A DNA stretch of 35,194 bases from Methanolinea sp. UBA275 (GCA_002506105.1 DAWU01000029.1:1-35194), one strand, 5' to 3'; counted from the first letter of the stretch, positions 1 through 9,302 are shown. Translations and numbers: made by a program. Notes: generated from the letters alone by a model not told the origin.

Positions 1-80
1 GGAAATACTTTCGGGACTGTACAAAATATTTTTCAGGGTGAAATGAGAATAGATGGAGTGCATTCCGGGGCCTCATCAAC

Positions 81-383
81 ATGAGAATCAGTAGGGTATC
101 AAGGGTTTTTTCCGCACTGTGTATCATATACATCATGGTGCAGGGCGCACTTGCAGTCGCTCCTCCCGATGCACCACCGCTCGTAATCGAACCGCCTTCA
201 GGTGACACCAGAGTGATTGAAGCCACCACCGCTGCATCACCCCTGGAAGTCCCGGTTTTGCCGGAATTTCCCGTATGGATGGCTGTTCTGGGCGCTGTGC
301 TCATTGCCGCAGGCGCGGGAGGATGCTATCTCCTGCGATGCCCGAAGACCTATGTGCCACGCTCAAAGCGCCTTCAGAAGTAA
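81..383 (+). CDS. Small membrane-anchored protein of unknown function
   Basis: This 100-residue protein has an N-terminal hydrophobic stretch (about residues 8-26) that looks like a signal peptide ending near Ala-Val-Ala. A Pro/Thr/Ser-rich extracytoplasmic linker follows, then one strong membrane segment (about residues 63-86, starting at Phe-Pro-Val-Trp). The tail is short and basic (Arg-Ser-Lys-Arg-Leu-Gln-Lys), which fits an archaeal surface protein anchored by its C-terminus. I recognise no domain. It sits about 80 bases upstream of the asparagine-synthetase-like gene on the same strand, and an AT-rich stretch near positions 20-32 could be its TATA element. The signal-plus-anchor layout supports a real gene, but the function is unknown. 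Confidence 0.55.
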   Translation: MRISRVSRVFSALCIIYIMVQGALAVAPPDAPPLVIEPPSGDTRVIEATTAASPLEVPVLPEFPVWMAVLGAVLIAAGAGGCYLLRCPKTYVPRSKRLQK

Positions 384-464
384 CTGCGGGCTTCATCGTT
401 TTTCTTTTAAGAGCGATGATTCATTTGAAGGCATGTTCTCCCGGGGACCAACCACGGTGATTGA

Positions 465-1454
465 ATGACTTCTCTCCTGAGAGGGTGGGTTGAGATCAGG
501 GGTGAGAGAATCCCTGCAGGGGAAGTGATCTCCAGGTTCCGACGCGCCCCCATGGCAGCATCAGAGTTCGGCGGGGAATTTTTCATCTGCGTTGATGGCT
601 GTATGGCGAGAGATACCCTCGGCATCATCCCCGGTGAAATCCCCCCCGGAACCATTGCCTGCAACGGTACCATCATTGGCGCAGTCGAAAACAGGGCAAA
701 GGCGGGAGATCTGGATGCTGCGATCAGGGAAGCGGTCCGTCTCAGGAGCGATCAGGGCGTCGTTGCCCTCTCGGGAGGTGTCGATTCCACCCTGATCGCA
801 GCCCTTGCAGCCCTCCCCTGTATCTGTGTCGGGACCGTGGGGTCGCACGATACAGAATGCGCCGGGATGGCAGCTCGTCGCGCTGGGCTTGACTGCTCCC
901 TCACATTCATCCGCCCTGGCGATATCGAACCTGCAATCATGGACGTTATCAGCACCATTCCCTGCATCACCCCGGTCAATGTAGCAATCGCCACGACCCA
1001 GTATTTCATCACCCTTGCCGCCAGTGAGGAGGGACATTCAAGGGTTCTGACAGGACAGGGTGCTGACGAACTCTTTGGGGGATATTCGCGATATCTGTCC
1101 GCACAGGACCTTGAAGCCGAGCTTGCCAGGGATTTTGTTTCCCTCCGGCAGCAGGCGGACCGGGACCAGGCGGTTGCAACCCTGAACCAGGTCCTTCTCT
1201 CGATGCCGTACCTTGACATGAGAGTAGTGCGGGCAGCCGGGGCGCTCCCTGTAACAAGGAAAGTGAGCGGCTCACTCCGCAAGATTGCGTTAAGGGAGGT
1301 TGCGCAACAGTACATCCCGGCCGATCTTGCATGGGCTGACAAGAAGGCAATGCAGTATGGAAGCGGAGTGTGGAAAGAGATCCGCCATCTCGCAAAGAGA
1401 GGCGGGTTTTCCTGCGTGGCAGAGTACCTGGCCGCGTTGCAGAGAAGAGCCTGA
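465..1454 (+). CDS. Asparagine synthetase-like protein with degenerate glutaminase half
   Basis: The protein has 329 residues, much shorter than classical AsnB (500 or more). The synthetase half carries the ATP-pyrophosphatase P-loop Ser-Gly-Gly-Val-Asp-Ser-Thr at residues 103-109 and the family signature TGQGADELFGGYSRY at about 196-210, so ATP-dependent activation of a carboxylate is likely. The first 75 residues look like the tail of an Ntn glutaminase domain (Gly-Glu-Phe-Phe..., then Ala-Arg-Asp-x-Leu-Gly-Ile-x-Pro). The N-terminal catalytic Cys2 is absent, so it should not hydrolyse glutamine itself. It may use free ammonia or a partner, or act on another substrate. The next genes are gatCAB, which make Asn-tRNA by amidation. 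A GGTGAT ribosome site lies just before the ATG. Confidence 0.8.
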   Translation: MTSLLRGWVEIRGERIPAGEVISRFRRAPMAASEFGGEFFICVDGCMARDTLGIIPGEIPPGTIACNGTIIGAVENRAKAGDLDAAIREAVRLRSDQGVVALSGGVDSTLIAALAALPCICVGTVGSHDTECAGMAARRAGLDCSLTFIRPGDIEPAIMDVISTIPCITPVNVAIATTQYFITLAASEEGHSRVLTGQGADELFGGYSRYLSAQDLEAELARDFVSLRQQADRDQAVATLNQVLLSMPYLDMRVVRAAGALPVTRKVSGSLRKIALREVAQQYIPADLAWADKKAMQYGSGVWKEIRHLAKRGGFSCVAEYLAALQRRA

Positions 1455-1877
1455 AAGGCCATCGAACCTCCTGATCCCTCCTTGGATCATGACACCCACA
1501 TTCGGCTGTCACATGCCTTTTGTGAGTACCCTTGCACATACCACAGATACCCGAACACGGGGTATCTTCTTCTCTTCTCCCGCCCGGGATGCGGTTCCAT
1601 GGGGATCATGAGCATTTTATGCCATGCGATGAATACACGGCACAGGTGCCCTGCGCGGATCAGGAAAAAACCGGCCGTGAAACGAACAGGGGCACGAGAT
1701 GATGACGCAGCCTTAAAAATCTCTTTTTCCTGCTAAATAGCAATAAATGGCTCCAATACTGCCCCGATGAACAGAGACTCACCCCTCAGGGGGGACAACA
1801 ATGGTTATAAAAAACAGTATCAAGGGTACATATCTTACGTACGTGGAGAGTAACAGCCTGCAGGGAGACAGCAAGGG
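1455..1877. other. Intergenic region upstream of gatC
   Basis: I find no convincing gene in this 420-base gap. It contains a short T-rich run after the asparagine-synthetase-like gene (1717-1730, ctctttttcc), a small dyad TGCTA-AA-TAGCA at 1731-1742, a GC dyad CCCC-TCA-GGGG at 1782-1792, and a TATA-like element before gatC. The short frames that cross it lack recognisable features. Confidence 0.5.
1805..1814 (+). promoter_or_regulatory. Putative TATA box for the gatC operon
   Basis: The sequence ttataaaaaa fits an archaeal TATA box. Transcription would start about 25 bases downstream, near 1836, giving a leader of roughly 40 bases to the gatC ATG. An AGGGAG ribosome site lies at 1862-1867. 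This is inferred from sequence pattern only. Confidence 0.5.
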
Positions 1878-2147
1878 ATGATCACTGAAAAGGATACCGA
1901 GCATATCGCGCAACTTGCGGATATTGCCATTTACAGGGAAGAACTCGCCGCATTCACCTCGCGGTTCAACGAGATTCTTGAATATTTCGACATTCTCGAT
2001 ACGGTTGAGGTGATGGAGTATAGAAACGAAAAGGAGTGCAACGTGCTCCGCGATGATGAGATAGTCCCCTCCCTCCCCCAGGAAAGGGCACTTGCGAATG
2101 TGAAGGAACAGGAAGAGGGATTTTTCAAGGCGCCGCGGGTGATGTGA
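1878..2147 (+). CDS. gatC: Aspartyl/glutamyl-tRNA amidotransferase subunit C
   Basis: This 89-residue protein has the usual GatC size and layout: an N-terminal helical region with the typical hydrophobic pattern (...HIAQLADIAIY...), a Phe-Asn-Glu-Ile-Leu-Glu-Tyr-Phe core, and a C-terminal segment beginning near Leu-Arg-Asp-Asp. GatC wraps around GatA and stabilises the amidotransferase. In archaea GatCAB mainly converts misacylated Asp-tRNA(Asn) to Asn-tRNA(Asn), while Glu-tRNA(Gln) is handled by GatDE. It starts with ATG preceded by AGGGAG and overlaps gatA at its stop codon, so the two are very likely translationally coupled. Confidence 0.92.
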   Translation: MITEKDTEHIAQLADIAIYREELAAFTSRFNEILEYFDILDTVEVMEYRNEKECNVLRDDEIVPSLPQERALANVKEQEEGFFKAPRVM

Positions 2148-3451
2148 TGCCTGGCCGGTCCATTGAGTTCCATCCGGATGACCGGTTCTTCGCGTTCCTC
2201 CGGATCATCCACAACCCGCAATGTGGAGAAGGAAAACTCGCGGGAATCCCTGTTGCCATCAAGGATAACATCTCGACAGAGGGCATTGAGACTACCTGTG
2301 CCTCCCGAATCCTTGCCGGGTATGTGCCTCCCTATGATGCGACTGTCGTCGAACGCATCAGGCGCGAAGGAGCTGCGATAGTGGGGAAGACCAACATGGA
2401 TGAATTCGGCATGGGAACCACCACCGAGAACTCGGCATTCGGCCCCACAAGGAATCCCGCCGATCCCTCGCGAGTGCCGGGAGGCTCATCCGGCGGGAGC
2501 GCAGCAGCAATCGCAGGCGGGCTCGTGCCAATGGCGCTCGGGACCGATACCGGGGGATCGATCAGGTGCCCGGCAGCCTTCTGCGGGATCGTGGGGCTCA
2601 AGCCCACGTACGGCCGCGTCTCCCGTTATGGCCTGATTGCGTATGCGAATTCCCTGGAACAGATAGGTCCCATGGCGGGGACCGTCACCGATGTGAACCG
2701 CCTGATGGGTGTAATTGCCGGGTACGATCCCCGGGACTCCACATCCCTGGATATGCCTTTCCGGCACGAACCGGACCCGGATATACGCGGGGTGAAGATC
2801 GGGGTTCCCGAAGAATTCTTCGGAGAGGGGGTGGATCCCAGGGTTGCATCGGTTGTCTGGGACGGCATCTCGGTGCTGGAAAAAAAGGGAGCCGAGATCA
2901 TCACATGCCGCATGCCGAGCATGGCCTGCGCGCTTGCGGCCTACTACGTGACCTGCACGAGCGAGGCCTCTTCAAACCTTGCGCGATTTGACGGTGTGAG
3001 GTACGGCCCTGCTGCCGATTCAAAGAAAACATGGCACGAGTCTTTCCAGGAGCGGCGAAGAGAGGGATTCGGCGAGGAAGTCCGAAGGAGGATCATGCTC
3101 GGGACATTTGCCCTCTCTTCAGGCTATTACGGGAAGTACTATGCAAAGGCACAGGCTGCACGGAATAATGTGAGGGCTGATTTTGCACGCCTGTTCCGGG
3201 AAGTCGATGCGCTTGCCGGACCGACGATGCCAACGGTCGCGTTCAGGTTCGGGGAGAAGAGCGATCCCCTCTCAATGTACCTCTCCGACATTCTCACGGT
3301 ACCTGCCAACCTCGCCGGGGTCCCTGCTATTTCCGTCCCCTGCGGAAAGGTCGAAAACCTGCCCGTGGGCCTGCAGATCACCGGGTGCTGGATGGAGGAT
3401 GAGAGAGTCATCGACATAGCCTATGCCTTTGAACAGGGGCGATCACCATGA
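2147..3451 (+). CDS. gatA: Aspartyl/glutamyl-tRNA amidotransferase subunit A (amidase)
   Basis: GatA is the amidase-signature subunit that releases ammonia from glutamine or asparagine and passes it to GatB. Numbering from a GTG at 2144, the Ser-cisSer-Lys triad is visible: Lys40 in Val-Ala-Ile-Lys-Asp-Asn, cis-Ser115 in Gly-Gly-Ser-Ser-Gly-Gly-Ser, and nucleophile Ser139 in Gly-Thr-Asp-Thr-Gly-Gly-Ser. The 75 and 24 residue spacings match the family. At about 434 residues it is shorter than bacterial GatA, mainly at the N-terminus, where it begins almost at the catalytic core. Two starts are possible, GTG at 2144 and ATG at 2147. I chose the ATG, which overlaps the gatC stop as TGATG. Its stop overlaps the gatB start. 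Confidence 0.95.
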   Translation: MPGRSIEFHPDDRFFAFLRIIHNPQCGEGKLAGIPVAIKDNISTEGIETTCASRILAGYVPPYDATVVERIRREGAAIVGKTNMDEFGMGTTTENSAFGPTRNPADPSRVPGGSSGGSAAAIAGGLVPMALGTDTGGSIRCPAAFCGIVGLKPTYGRVSRYGLIAYANSLEQIGPMAGTVTDVNRLMGVIAGYDPRDSTSLDMPFRHEPDPDIRGVKIGVPEEFFGEGVDPRVASVVWDGISVLEKKGAEIITCRMPSMACALAAYYVTCTSEASSNLARFDGVRYGPAADSKKTWHESFQERRREGFGEEVRRRIMLGTFALSSGYYGKYYAKAQAARNNVRADFARLFREVDALAGPTMPTVAFRFGEKSDPLSMYLSDILTVPANLAGVPAISVPCGKVENLPVGLQITGCWMEDERVIDIAYAFEQGRSP

Positions 3452-4887
3452 CGGTAATAATCGGCCTTGAGATCCATTGTCAGCTGGACACCGCAACGAA
3501 ACTCTTCTGCGGGTGCTCGACCGATTACCGCGACGATTCCCCGAACTCCCACACGTGCCCGGTATGCCTTGGCCTGCCGGGCTCCCTCCCGAAGATCAAC
3601 AAAAAAGCCGTCGAATACGCGCTTCGCGTGGCAAAGGCACTCCACTGCGAGGTCCCACAGGAATCCGAGTTCGCCAGGAAAAATTACTTCTACCCCGACC
3701 TGAACAAGGGCTTCCAGATCACCCAGTATGACCGGCCCCTCGCGGTCTCCGGGCACCTTGACATTGACGGTGATGATGGGGAAAAGAGGGTTCGCATCAC
3801 CCGTGTGCACATGGAGGAGGACCCCGGCCGCCTGGTGCACAAGGGAGGAGCGGATCGGCCCAGGTATACCCTGGTCGATTACAACAGGGCAGGAATACCC
3901 TTAATCGAGATCGTCACGGAACCCGACCTCCGCTCGCCCAAAGAGGCAAGGAAGTTCCTGAACAAGATGCGGGCAACCCTCGAATACCTCGGTGTTTTCG
4001 ACAGTGAGAAGGAGGGATCGCTCCGTGTCGATGCGAACATCTCCATCCAGGGGAGCGAACGGGTGGAGGTAAAGAACATCACCTCCTACAAGGGAGTTGA
4101 AAAGGCTCTCACGTTTGAGGTGACGCGGCAGAGGAATGCAATCCGGAGGGGTCAGAAGATTGTGAGGGAGACACGCCACTTTGTCGAGGCCCGGGGTGTA
4201 ACCACGTCATCCAGGAGCAAGGAGATGGAGCAGGACTACCGGTATTTCCCTGAACCGGATCTCAGACCCCTCCGTGTATGCGACTGGGCGGATGAGATTG
4301 TCATCCCAGAACTTCCCGATGCACGAAAATCCCGGTTCATACAGGATTATAACCTCTCACCCACCCATGCTGCGACGCTAACCGGCGACTGGCAAATCGC
4401 CGAATTCTATGAGACTCTCCCTCCCGACTTAAGGACATCCACCGGAACGGCAACCTGGGTTGCAGACACACTCCTCGGAGAGCTGAATTATCGTGACATG
4501 TCGATTCGTCATGTTCCTCTCCAGCATTTCAAAGAGATACTGATAATCCGCGAATCCGGCGGTGTTACGGACAAGGGAGCCGTCGAAGTGCTCAGGGCCC
4601 TCCTTGACCAGGTCAAAGAGACAGGCAGCTGCGAATCGCCGGGAGCGTGCATTGAGCGGCTTGGTCTCAAGGTTCTCGGGACTTCGGAACAGGGAGGTGA
4701 GAATCCTGTGACTTCTGCAGCAAGGGAAGCAATAGAAGAGAATCCCCAGGCAGTTGAAGATTTTCGGAAAGGGCGAAAGGAGGCACTCAACTTCCTTGTC
4801 GGGCAGGTAATGAAGAAGACCAGGGGATGCGCAAAACCGGCAGATGTAAACCGTGTGCTCATTGATCTCCTTTCGGGAGAGGTGTGA
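3448..4887 (+). CDS. gatB: Aspartyl/glutamyl-tRNA amidotransferase subunit B
   Basis: GatB phosphorylates the side-chain carboxylate of the misacylated tRNA and transfers ammonia to it. The 479-residue length is normal. The N-terminal signature VIIGLEIHCQL is present. It is followed by a zinc-site cluster (Cys-Gly-Cys, then Cys-Pro-Val-Cys), the kinase-core stretch Arg-Lys-Asn-Tyr-Phe-Tyr-Pro-Asp-Leu, and Tyr-Arg-Tyr-Phe-Pro-Glu-Pro-Asp-Leu near residue 265. The C-terminal 150 residues form the helical tail/YqeY-like region that contacts tRNA. It starts with ATG overlapping the gatA stop as ATGA, and topA follows seven bases after its stop, so gatCAB-topA appear cotranscribed. Confidence 0.96.
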   Translation: MTVIIGLEIHCQLDTATKLFCGCSTDYRDDSPNSHTCPVCLGLPGSLPKINKKAVEYALRVAKALHCEVPQESEFARKNYFYPDLNKGFQITQYDRPLAVSGHLDIDGDDGEKRVRITRVHMEEDPGRLVHKGGADRPRYTLVDYNRAGIPLIEIVTEPDLRSPKEARKFLNKMRATLEYLGVFDSEKEGSLRVDANISIQGSERVEVKNITSYKGVEKALTFEVTRQRNAIRRGQKIVRETRHFVEARGVTTSSRSKEMEQDYRYFPEPDLRPLRVCDWADEIVIPELPDARKSRFIQDYNLSPTHAATLTGDWQIAEFYETLPPDLRTSTGTATWVADTLLGELNYRDMSIRHVPLQHFKEILIIRESGGVTDKGAVEVLRALLDQVKETGSCESPGACIERLGLKVLGTSEQGGENPVTSAAREAIEENPQAVEDFRKGRKEALNFLVGQVMKKTRGCAKPADVNRVLIDLLSGEV

Positions 4888-4894
4888 GAATCCG

Positions 4895-7735
4895 ATGTAC
4901 CTGATAGTGACCGAGAAGAACATTTCTGCAAGGAGGATCTCGGGCATCCTCGCGGGGACCCAGAAAGTCCACGAGGTCAGGGACGGGGGAATATCAAGTT
5001 ACCAGTTCGACGGGACCGTGGTTATGGGCCTGAAAGGCCATGTCGTAGAGATCGATTTTATCGAAGGGTACTCGAACTGGAGGAGCGAGTCCCGGACCCC
5101 CCGGAGCCTCATCGATGCCCCTACTATCAAGGTTCCAACTGAGAAGAAGATCGTCTCCCTCATCCAGAAACTTGCCCGGAAGGCAGACCGGGTGACGATT
5201 GCAACCGACTTTGATACCGAGGGGGAGCTGATCGGCAAAGAGGCATTCGAGCTCGTCAGGGATGCAAATCCCCGGGTGGTCGTGGATCGTGCCAGGTTCT
5301 CTGCAATCACTCCGGATGAGATCAGGCATGCGTTCTCCAATACGACAGACCTTGATTTCGCACTCGCAGCCGCCGGGGAAGCGCGACAGGTCATTGATCT
5401 GATGTGGGGGGCATCCCTGACACGGTTTATCTCGCTTGCGGCAAGGCGGGGCGGGGCAAACGTCCTCTCGGTAGGGAGGATCCAGAGCCCGACGCTTGCC
5501 ATGATCGTGGATCGCGAGAGGGAGATAGAGGCATTCGTTCCTGAAAAGTACTGGCAGCTGTATCTCATCACCGAGAAACAGGGGCAGGAGATGGAAGCGA
5601 GGCATACGACCTCGCGGTTTCTCGACGCTGCCGAAGCACAGTCTGCCCGCGACCGCACGGTTCCCCCTCTTATCGTCACCGATGTGAAGGAGGGAGCAAA
5701 AGTAGACCGGGCTCCGTCACCCTTTGATACCACATCGTTCATCGTTGCTGCTGCGAGGCTCGGATTCTCAGCTGCAAGTGCCATGCGCCATGCAGAAGAC
5801 CTCTACATGAACGGGTTCATCTCCTATCCGAGAACCGATAACACCGTGTACCCGGCATCGCTCGACCTGAATGCAATACTCTCGGCATTAAGGCCGACCC
5901 CATTCGGGTCTGATGTGGATTGGGTGATCTCCAACCGAAGATCGACTCCGACACGGGGAAAAAAGACAAGCACCGATCATCCCCCTATCCACCCCACGGG
6001 AGCAGCGAGGAAGGAGGATCTTGGCGAGGACCGGTGGAGGATCTACGAGCTTGTGGTGCGCAGGTTCCTGGCAACGCTCTCCCCCGATGCCCGGTGGAAG
6101 ACAATGAAGATCCTCCTCGCAGCGGGAGCGGAGCCCTACACCATTACCGGGGGCCGGCTCCTGGAGCCCGGGTGGCGGAGGGTATACCCGTTCAGTGCCG
6201 CGACCGAATATCTCGTTCCTGCACTCATAGTGGGTGAAACACTCCCTCTCATCAAAGTCAGGATGGACGAGAAGGAGACACAGGCACCACCCCGTTTCAC
6301 GCAGAGCCGACTCATCCAGAGGATGGAGGAGCTGGGGCTCGGGACAAAGAGTACCCGGCACGAGGTCATTTCAAAACTCGTATCCCGGAAATACGTGGAA
6401 GGAAATCCCTTGAGGCCGACACTTGTCGGGAGGGCTGTCATTGAGAGCCTCGAGCATCATGCCGACACGATCACACATCCCGACATGACGCAGACCCTTG
6501 AAGAACACATGCAGCTGATAAAGCAGAAGGCCAGGACCCGGGATGACGTGGTCGGGGAGTCGCGGGGGATGCTCCACCGGGTCTTCGACCAGCTCGAGGC
6601 CCACCGGCACGAGATCGGGGAGGAGATCATGGACCAGACTGCGGAGGAGCTGACCCTCGGACCATGCCCGGTCTGCGGCCATGATATCCGTATCAGGCAC
6701 CTCAGGAACCAGACACAGTTCATCGGGTGCACCCACTATCCCGAATGCACGTTCAACATTGGGCTTCCCATGACCATGTGGGGCTTCGCGGTTAGGACCG
6801 ACGAGGTCTGCCCGACTCACGGACTCCATTCTGTCCGGCTCGTCAGGAAGGGTGCGAAACCCTGGGATATCGGATGCCCCCTGTGCCACCATATCACTTC
6901 ACACAGGGAGACCCTGTTCCTCATGCCATCGATGTCCGATGCCCTGCACAAAAAGATGCTCGCAGCCCACCTCTATACTGTGTATGACATTGCGAATTCT
7001 ACTCCCGAAAATCTCGCGTCTGCACTCGATCTTCCCCTGGAGAGTATCCCGGGGCTCCACGAGGAGGCACAGAAAGCCATGGACCTGCTGCGGCGACGCT
7101 CCGACTGCCGGAAATTCGTCCGCTCAATTCTCCCTCCCAGGCGGGGAAGAAGCCCTGCACACGTGATAAAAAAACTGCATGAGGCGGGGGTTAACGACAT
7201 CGAAGCCCTTGGTCTCGCGAACCGCACCGTACTGAAAGATGCGGGTATTGGCGACAAGGAGGCTGAAAACCTCCAGTCACAGGCAAAAAAGATAACAGGG
7301 GAACGACGCCTCAAGGAGATGGGGATACCCTCATTAAGCCTCAAGAAGTACAGGGATGCCGGGTTTGCGAGGCCGGAAGATCTCCTCTCGGTCCATCCGC
7401 TTTATCTCTCATTGAAGAGCGGGGTCTCTCCTGATACGGCATTCCGGCATGTCGAGACAGTCGCAAAAGCCCTCGGAAGACCGGTTCCCCCCCGGGTCAC
7501 AAGAGCCCAGTATCAGAAGGGAAGGTCCGATCTGACAGGCCTGCCGGGGATCACCGAGCCAGTCATCGAGCAATTCCTCATGGCAGGGGTGTATAATCTG
7601 GAAACACTCCATGATATGGATGTTTCACTGATCGCTGCCCGGGCAGGACTGCCCAAGGATCGTATTCTCAAACTCCGGGCAGCAGCACCCCTCAAAAAGA
7701 AGAAGAAACAGAGCGACGATATAATAATCATCTGA
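4895..7735 (+). CDS. topA: DNA topoisomerase I, type IA (archaeal)
   Basis: This 946-residue enzyme relaxes negative supercoils by single-strand passage. The start is ATG before Tyr-Leu-Ile-Val-Thr-Glu-Lys-Asn, the usual opening of the Toprim domain; an upstream in-frame GTG would overlap gatB and adds no conserved sequence. The Toprim acidic motif reads Thr-Asp-Phe-Asp-Thr-Glu-Gly-Glu. The catalytic tyrosine is Tyr311 in Phe-Ile-Ser-Tyr-Pro-Arg-Thr-Asp-Asn. From about residue 591 there are two Cys4-type zinc modules (CPVCGHD...CTHYPEC, then CPTH...CPLC). The last 260 residues look like repeated helix-hairpin-helix elements ending in a Lys-rich tail. It sits inside the gatCAB-topA-GGGPS-trmJ run. 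Confidence 0.95.
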   Translation: MYLIVTEKNISARRISGILAGTQKVHEVRDGGISSYQFDGTVVMGLKGHVVEIDFIEGYSNWRSESRTPRSLIDAPTIKVPTEKKIVSLIQKLARKADRVTIATDFDTEGELIGKEAFELVRDANPRVVVDRARFSAITPDEIRHAFSNTTDLDFALAAAGEARQVIDLMWGASLTRFISLAARRGGANVLSVGRIQSPTLAMIVDREREIEAFVPEKYWQLYLITEKQGQEMEARHTTSRFLDAAEAQSARDRTVPPLIVTDVKEGAKVDRAPSPFDTTSFIVAAARLGFSAASAMRHAEDLYMNGFISYPRTDNTVYPASLDLNAILSALRPTPFGSDVDWVISNRRSTPTRGKKTSTDHPPIHPTGAARKEDLGEDRWRIYELVVRRFLATLSPDARWKTMKILLAAGAEPYTITGGRLLEPGWRRVYPFSAATEYLVPALIVGETLPLIKVRMDEKETQAPPRFTQSRLIQRMEELGLGTKSTRHEVISKLVSRKYVEGNPLRPTLVGRAVIESLEHHADTITHPDMTQTLEEHMQLIKQKARTRDDVVGESRGMLHRVFDQLEAHRHEIGEEIMDQTAEELTLGPCPVCGHDIRIRHLRNQTQFIGCTHYPECTFNIGLPMTMWGFAVRTDEVCPTHGLHSVRLVRKGAKPWDIGCPLCHHITSHRETLFLMPSMSDALHKKMLAAHLYTVYDIANSTPENLASALDLPLESIPGLHEEAQKAMDLLRRRSDCRKFVRSILPPRRGRSPAHVIKKLHEAGVNDIEALGLANRTVLKDAGIGDKEAENLQSQAKKITGERRLKEMGIPSLSLKKYRDAGFARPEDLLSVHPLYLSLKSGVSPDTAFRHVETVAKALGRPVPPRVTRAQYQKGRSDLTGLPGITEPVIEQFLMAGVYNLETLHDMDVSLIAARAGLPKDRILKLRAAAPLKKKKKQSDDIIII

Positions 7736-7747
7736 CGGAGTAGGCTG

Positions 7748-8434
7748 ATGCATATCAACTGGAAAAGCTGGAGCCACGTGACCAAACTTGATCCCGACAA
7801 GCATCTTACCCCCGAGAAGATTACAGGGGTTGTGACCAGCGGGACGGATGCCCTGATGCTCTCAGGCACCCTGAACGTGACCCGTGAGAACATGCAGGAA
7901 CTCCTGCGGCAGGTGGCACGATACGGGCTTCCCCTCGTTGTGGAACCCGCGGGGCCCGAGGCGGTGATTGTTGAGGGAATCGACTTCCTCTTTGTCCCGA
8001 GTGTCCTGAACAGCCAGGACGTGAGATGGATCGTGGGCAAGCACCAGCAATGGGTGCTCCAGCAGGAGATTGCGTGGGACCGTGTGGTTCCCGAGGCATA
8101 TATTGTGCTCAATCCCGATTCCTCTGTGGGGAAAGTCACACGTTCCACCTGCTCCCTTACACCTGCTGAGGTTGCCGCGTATGCCCTGGTTGCAGACCAT
8201 TACTATCGTTTCCCCATCGTGTACATAGAATACAGCGGAAAATACGGAGATCCCGGCGTGTTAAAAGCCGTGTCAGAATCACTTGATGCGTCTATCCTGT
8301 ATTATGGAGGCGGTATCAATTCCGCAGAACGGGCAGCGGAGATGGCCCGGTACGCAGATACCATTGTTGTCGGAAATGCGGTGTACGACCAGGGGATCGA
8401 TGTGCTGAAAGCAACGGTGACCGCAGTCCAGTAG
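7748..8434 (+). CDS. Geranylgeranylglyceryl phosphate synthase
   Basis: This enzyme joins sn-glycerol-1-phosphate to geranylgeranyl diphosphate to form the first ether bond of archaeal membrane lipids, at the membrane surface. The 228-residue TIM-barrel protein shows the family's conserved phosphate-binding elements, including Ser-Gly-Thr-Asp-Ala, Val-Glu-Pro-Ala-Gly, Tyr-Ile-Glu-Tyr-Ser-Gly and Tyr-Tyr-Gly-Gly-Gly-Ile followed later by Ile-Val-Val-Gly-Asn. The length fits the euryarchaeal group. A GGAG ribosome site overlaps the topA stop region and the ATG lies 12 bases after that stop, so it is probably read from the same transcript. Its presence is one of the clearest signs of an archaeal source. 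Confidence 0.94.
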   Translation: MHINWKSWSHVTKLDPDKHLTPEKITGVVTSGTDALMLSGTLNVTRENMQELLRQVARYGLPLVVEPAGPEAVIVEGIDFLFVPSVLNSQDVRWIVGKHQQWVLQQEIAWDRVVPEAYIVLNPDSSVGKVTRSTCSLTPAEVAAYALVADHYYRFPIVYIEYSGKYGDPGVLKAVSESLDASILYYGGGINSAERAAEMARYADTIVVGNAVYDQGIDVLKATVTAVQ

Positions 8435-8442
8435 GCTCCGGG

Positions 8443-9192
8443 ATGCCGGACATCTCTTTTGTACTGGTCGAACCGCTCTACGAAGGGAATGTAGGGTTCG
8501 CTGCACGGGCAATCAAGAACTTCGGATTCTCCCGGCTGGTCCTTGTACACCCATGTCCACTTGGTGACGATGCACTCGCAAGAGCAGGCCATGCCCGTGA
8601 TGTGCTTGAGGGTGCTGAGAGGAAAAAACTCGAAGACATATTTTCAGAGAGCGATGTGGTCATTGCCACTACAGGGGAGGTGAGCAAGTCCATCTGCAAC
8701 CCCATGCGCATGCCGTATTATTCCCCGCGGGAGATCCGTGATCGGATTGGAGACCTTCGTGGAAGCGTGTCCATCCTTTTCGGACGGGAGAACTGGGGGC
8801 TGAATAACCGGGAAGTTCGTCGTTCCGATGTTATCTGTACCATACCGGCCTCCCCGGATTACCCCATACTGAACCTTTCCCATGCGGTTGCCGTGATGGC
8901 GTATGAACTCTCCCACCTGCCACGCGGCGAGTATCTCCTGGCCGGACGGGAGCAGATGGAGCACCTCTACCGGCACATCGACCAGTACCTGACCCTCATC
9001 GATCACCCTGATTTCAAGCGGGAGGTCACCATGCTGATGATGCGGCGGATATTCGGCAGGGCGAACCTGACTGCCAGGGAAGCAAGTACGCTGCACGGGC
9101 TCATGCGCCGTTCAGAGTGGCACATCGATCCCACGACACGGGACAGGGATCTGGGATCCGGAGGACCTGAACCGGATCTCAGTAATGAATAA
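8443..9192 (+). CDS. trmJ: tRNA 2'-O-ribose methyltransferase, TrmJ-type SPOUT enzyme
   Basis: The protein belongs to the SpoU/TrmH class of knotted methyltransferases. The N-terminal motif Pro-Leu-Tyr-Glu-Gly-Asn-Val-Gly-Phe-Ala-Ala-Arg-Ala, the motif 2 stretch Phe-Gly-Arg-Glu-Asn-Trp-Gly-Leu-Asn, and motif 3 Pro-Ile-Leu-Asn-Leu-Ser-His-Ala-Val-Ala are all present and read like TrmJ. Archaeal TrmJ methylates the 2'-OH of nucleotide 32 in tRNA using S-adenosylmethionine. The C-terminal 80 residues are the charged helical extension seen in TrmJ. The ATG lies eight bases after the GGGP synthase stop, so it is the likely last gene of this operon. Exact target is inferred. Confidence 0.9.
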   Translation: MPDISFVLVEPLYEGNVGFAARAIKNFGFSRLVLVHPCPLGDDALARAGHARDVLEGAERKKLEDIFSESDVVIATTGEVSKSICNPMRMPYYSPREIRDRIGDLRGSVSILFGRENWGLNNREVRRSDVICTIPASPDYPILNLSHAVAVMAYELSHLPRGEYLLAGREQMEHLYRHIDQYLTLIDHPDFKREVTMLMMRRIFGRANLTAREASTLHGLMRRSEWHIDPTTRDRDLGSGGPEPDLSNE

Positions 9193-9302
9193 TTGCCACG
9201 ATTTCCTCCAGGAAATACGTGGGAAGGAATCCCTCATCCCATCCCGACAGACTCGTCATTGTAGAGCGAATGGATTCCGGCAACGGATAAAAAATCGCGG
9301 AT

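Noticed and set aside
1782..1792. CCCC-TCA-GGGG dyad before gatC
   Set aside because: Too short and without context to call an operator or terminator.
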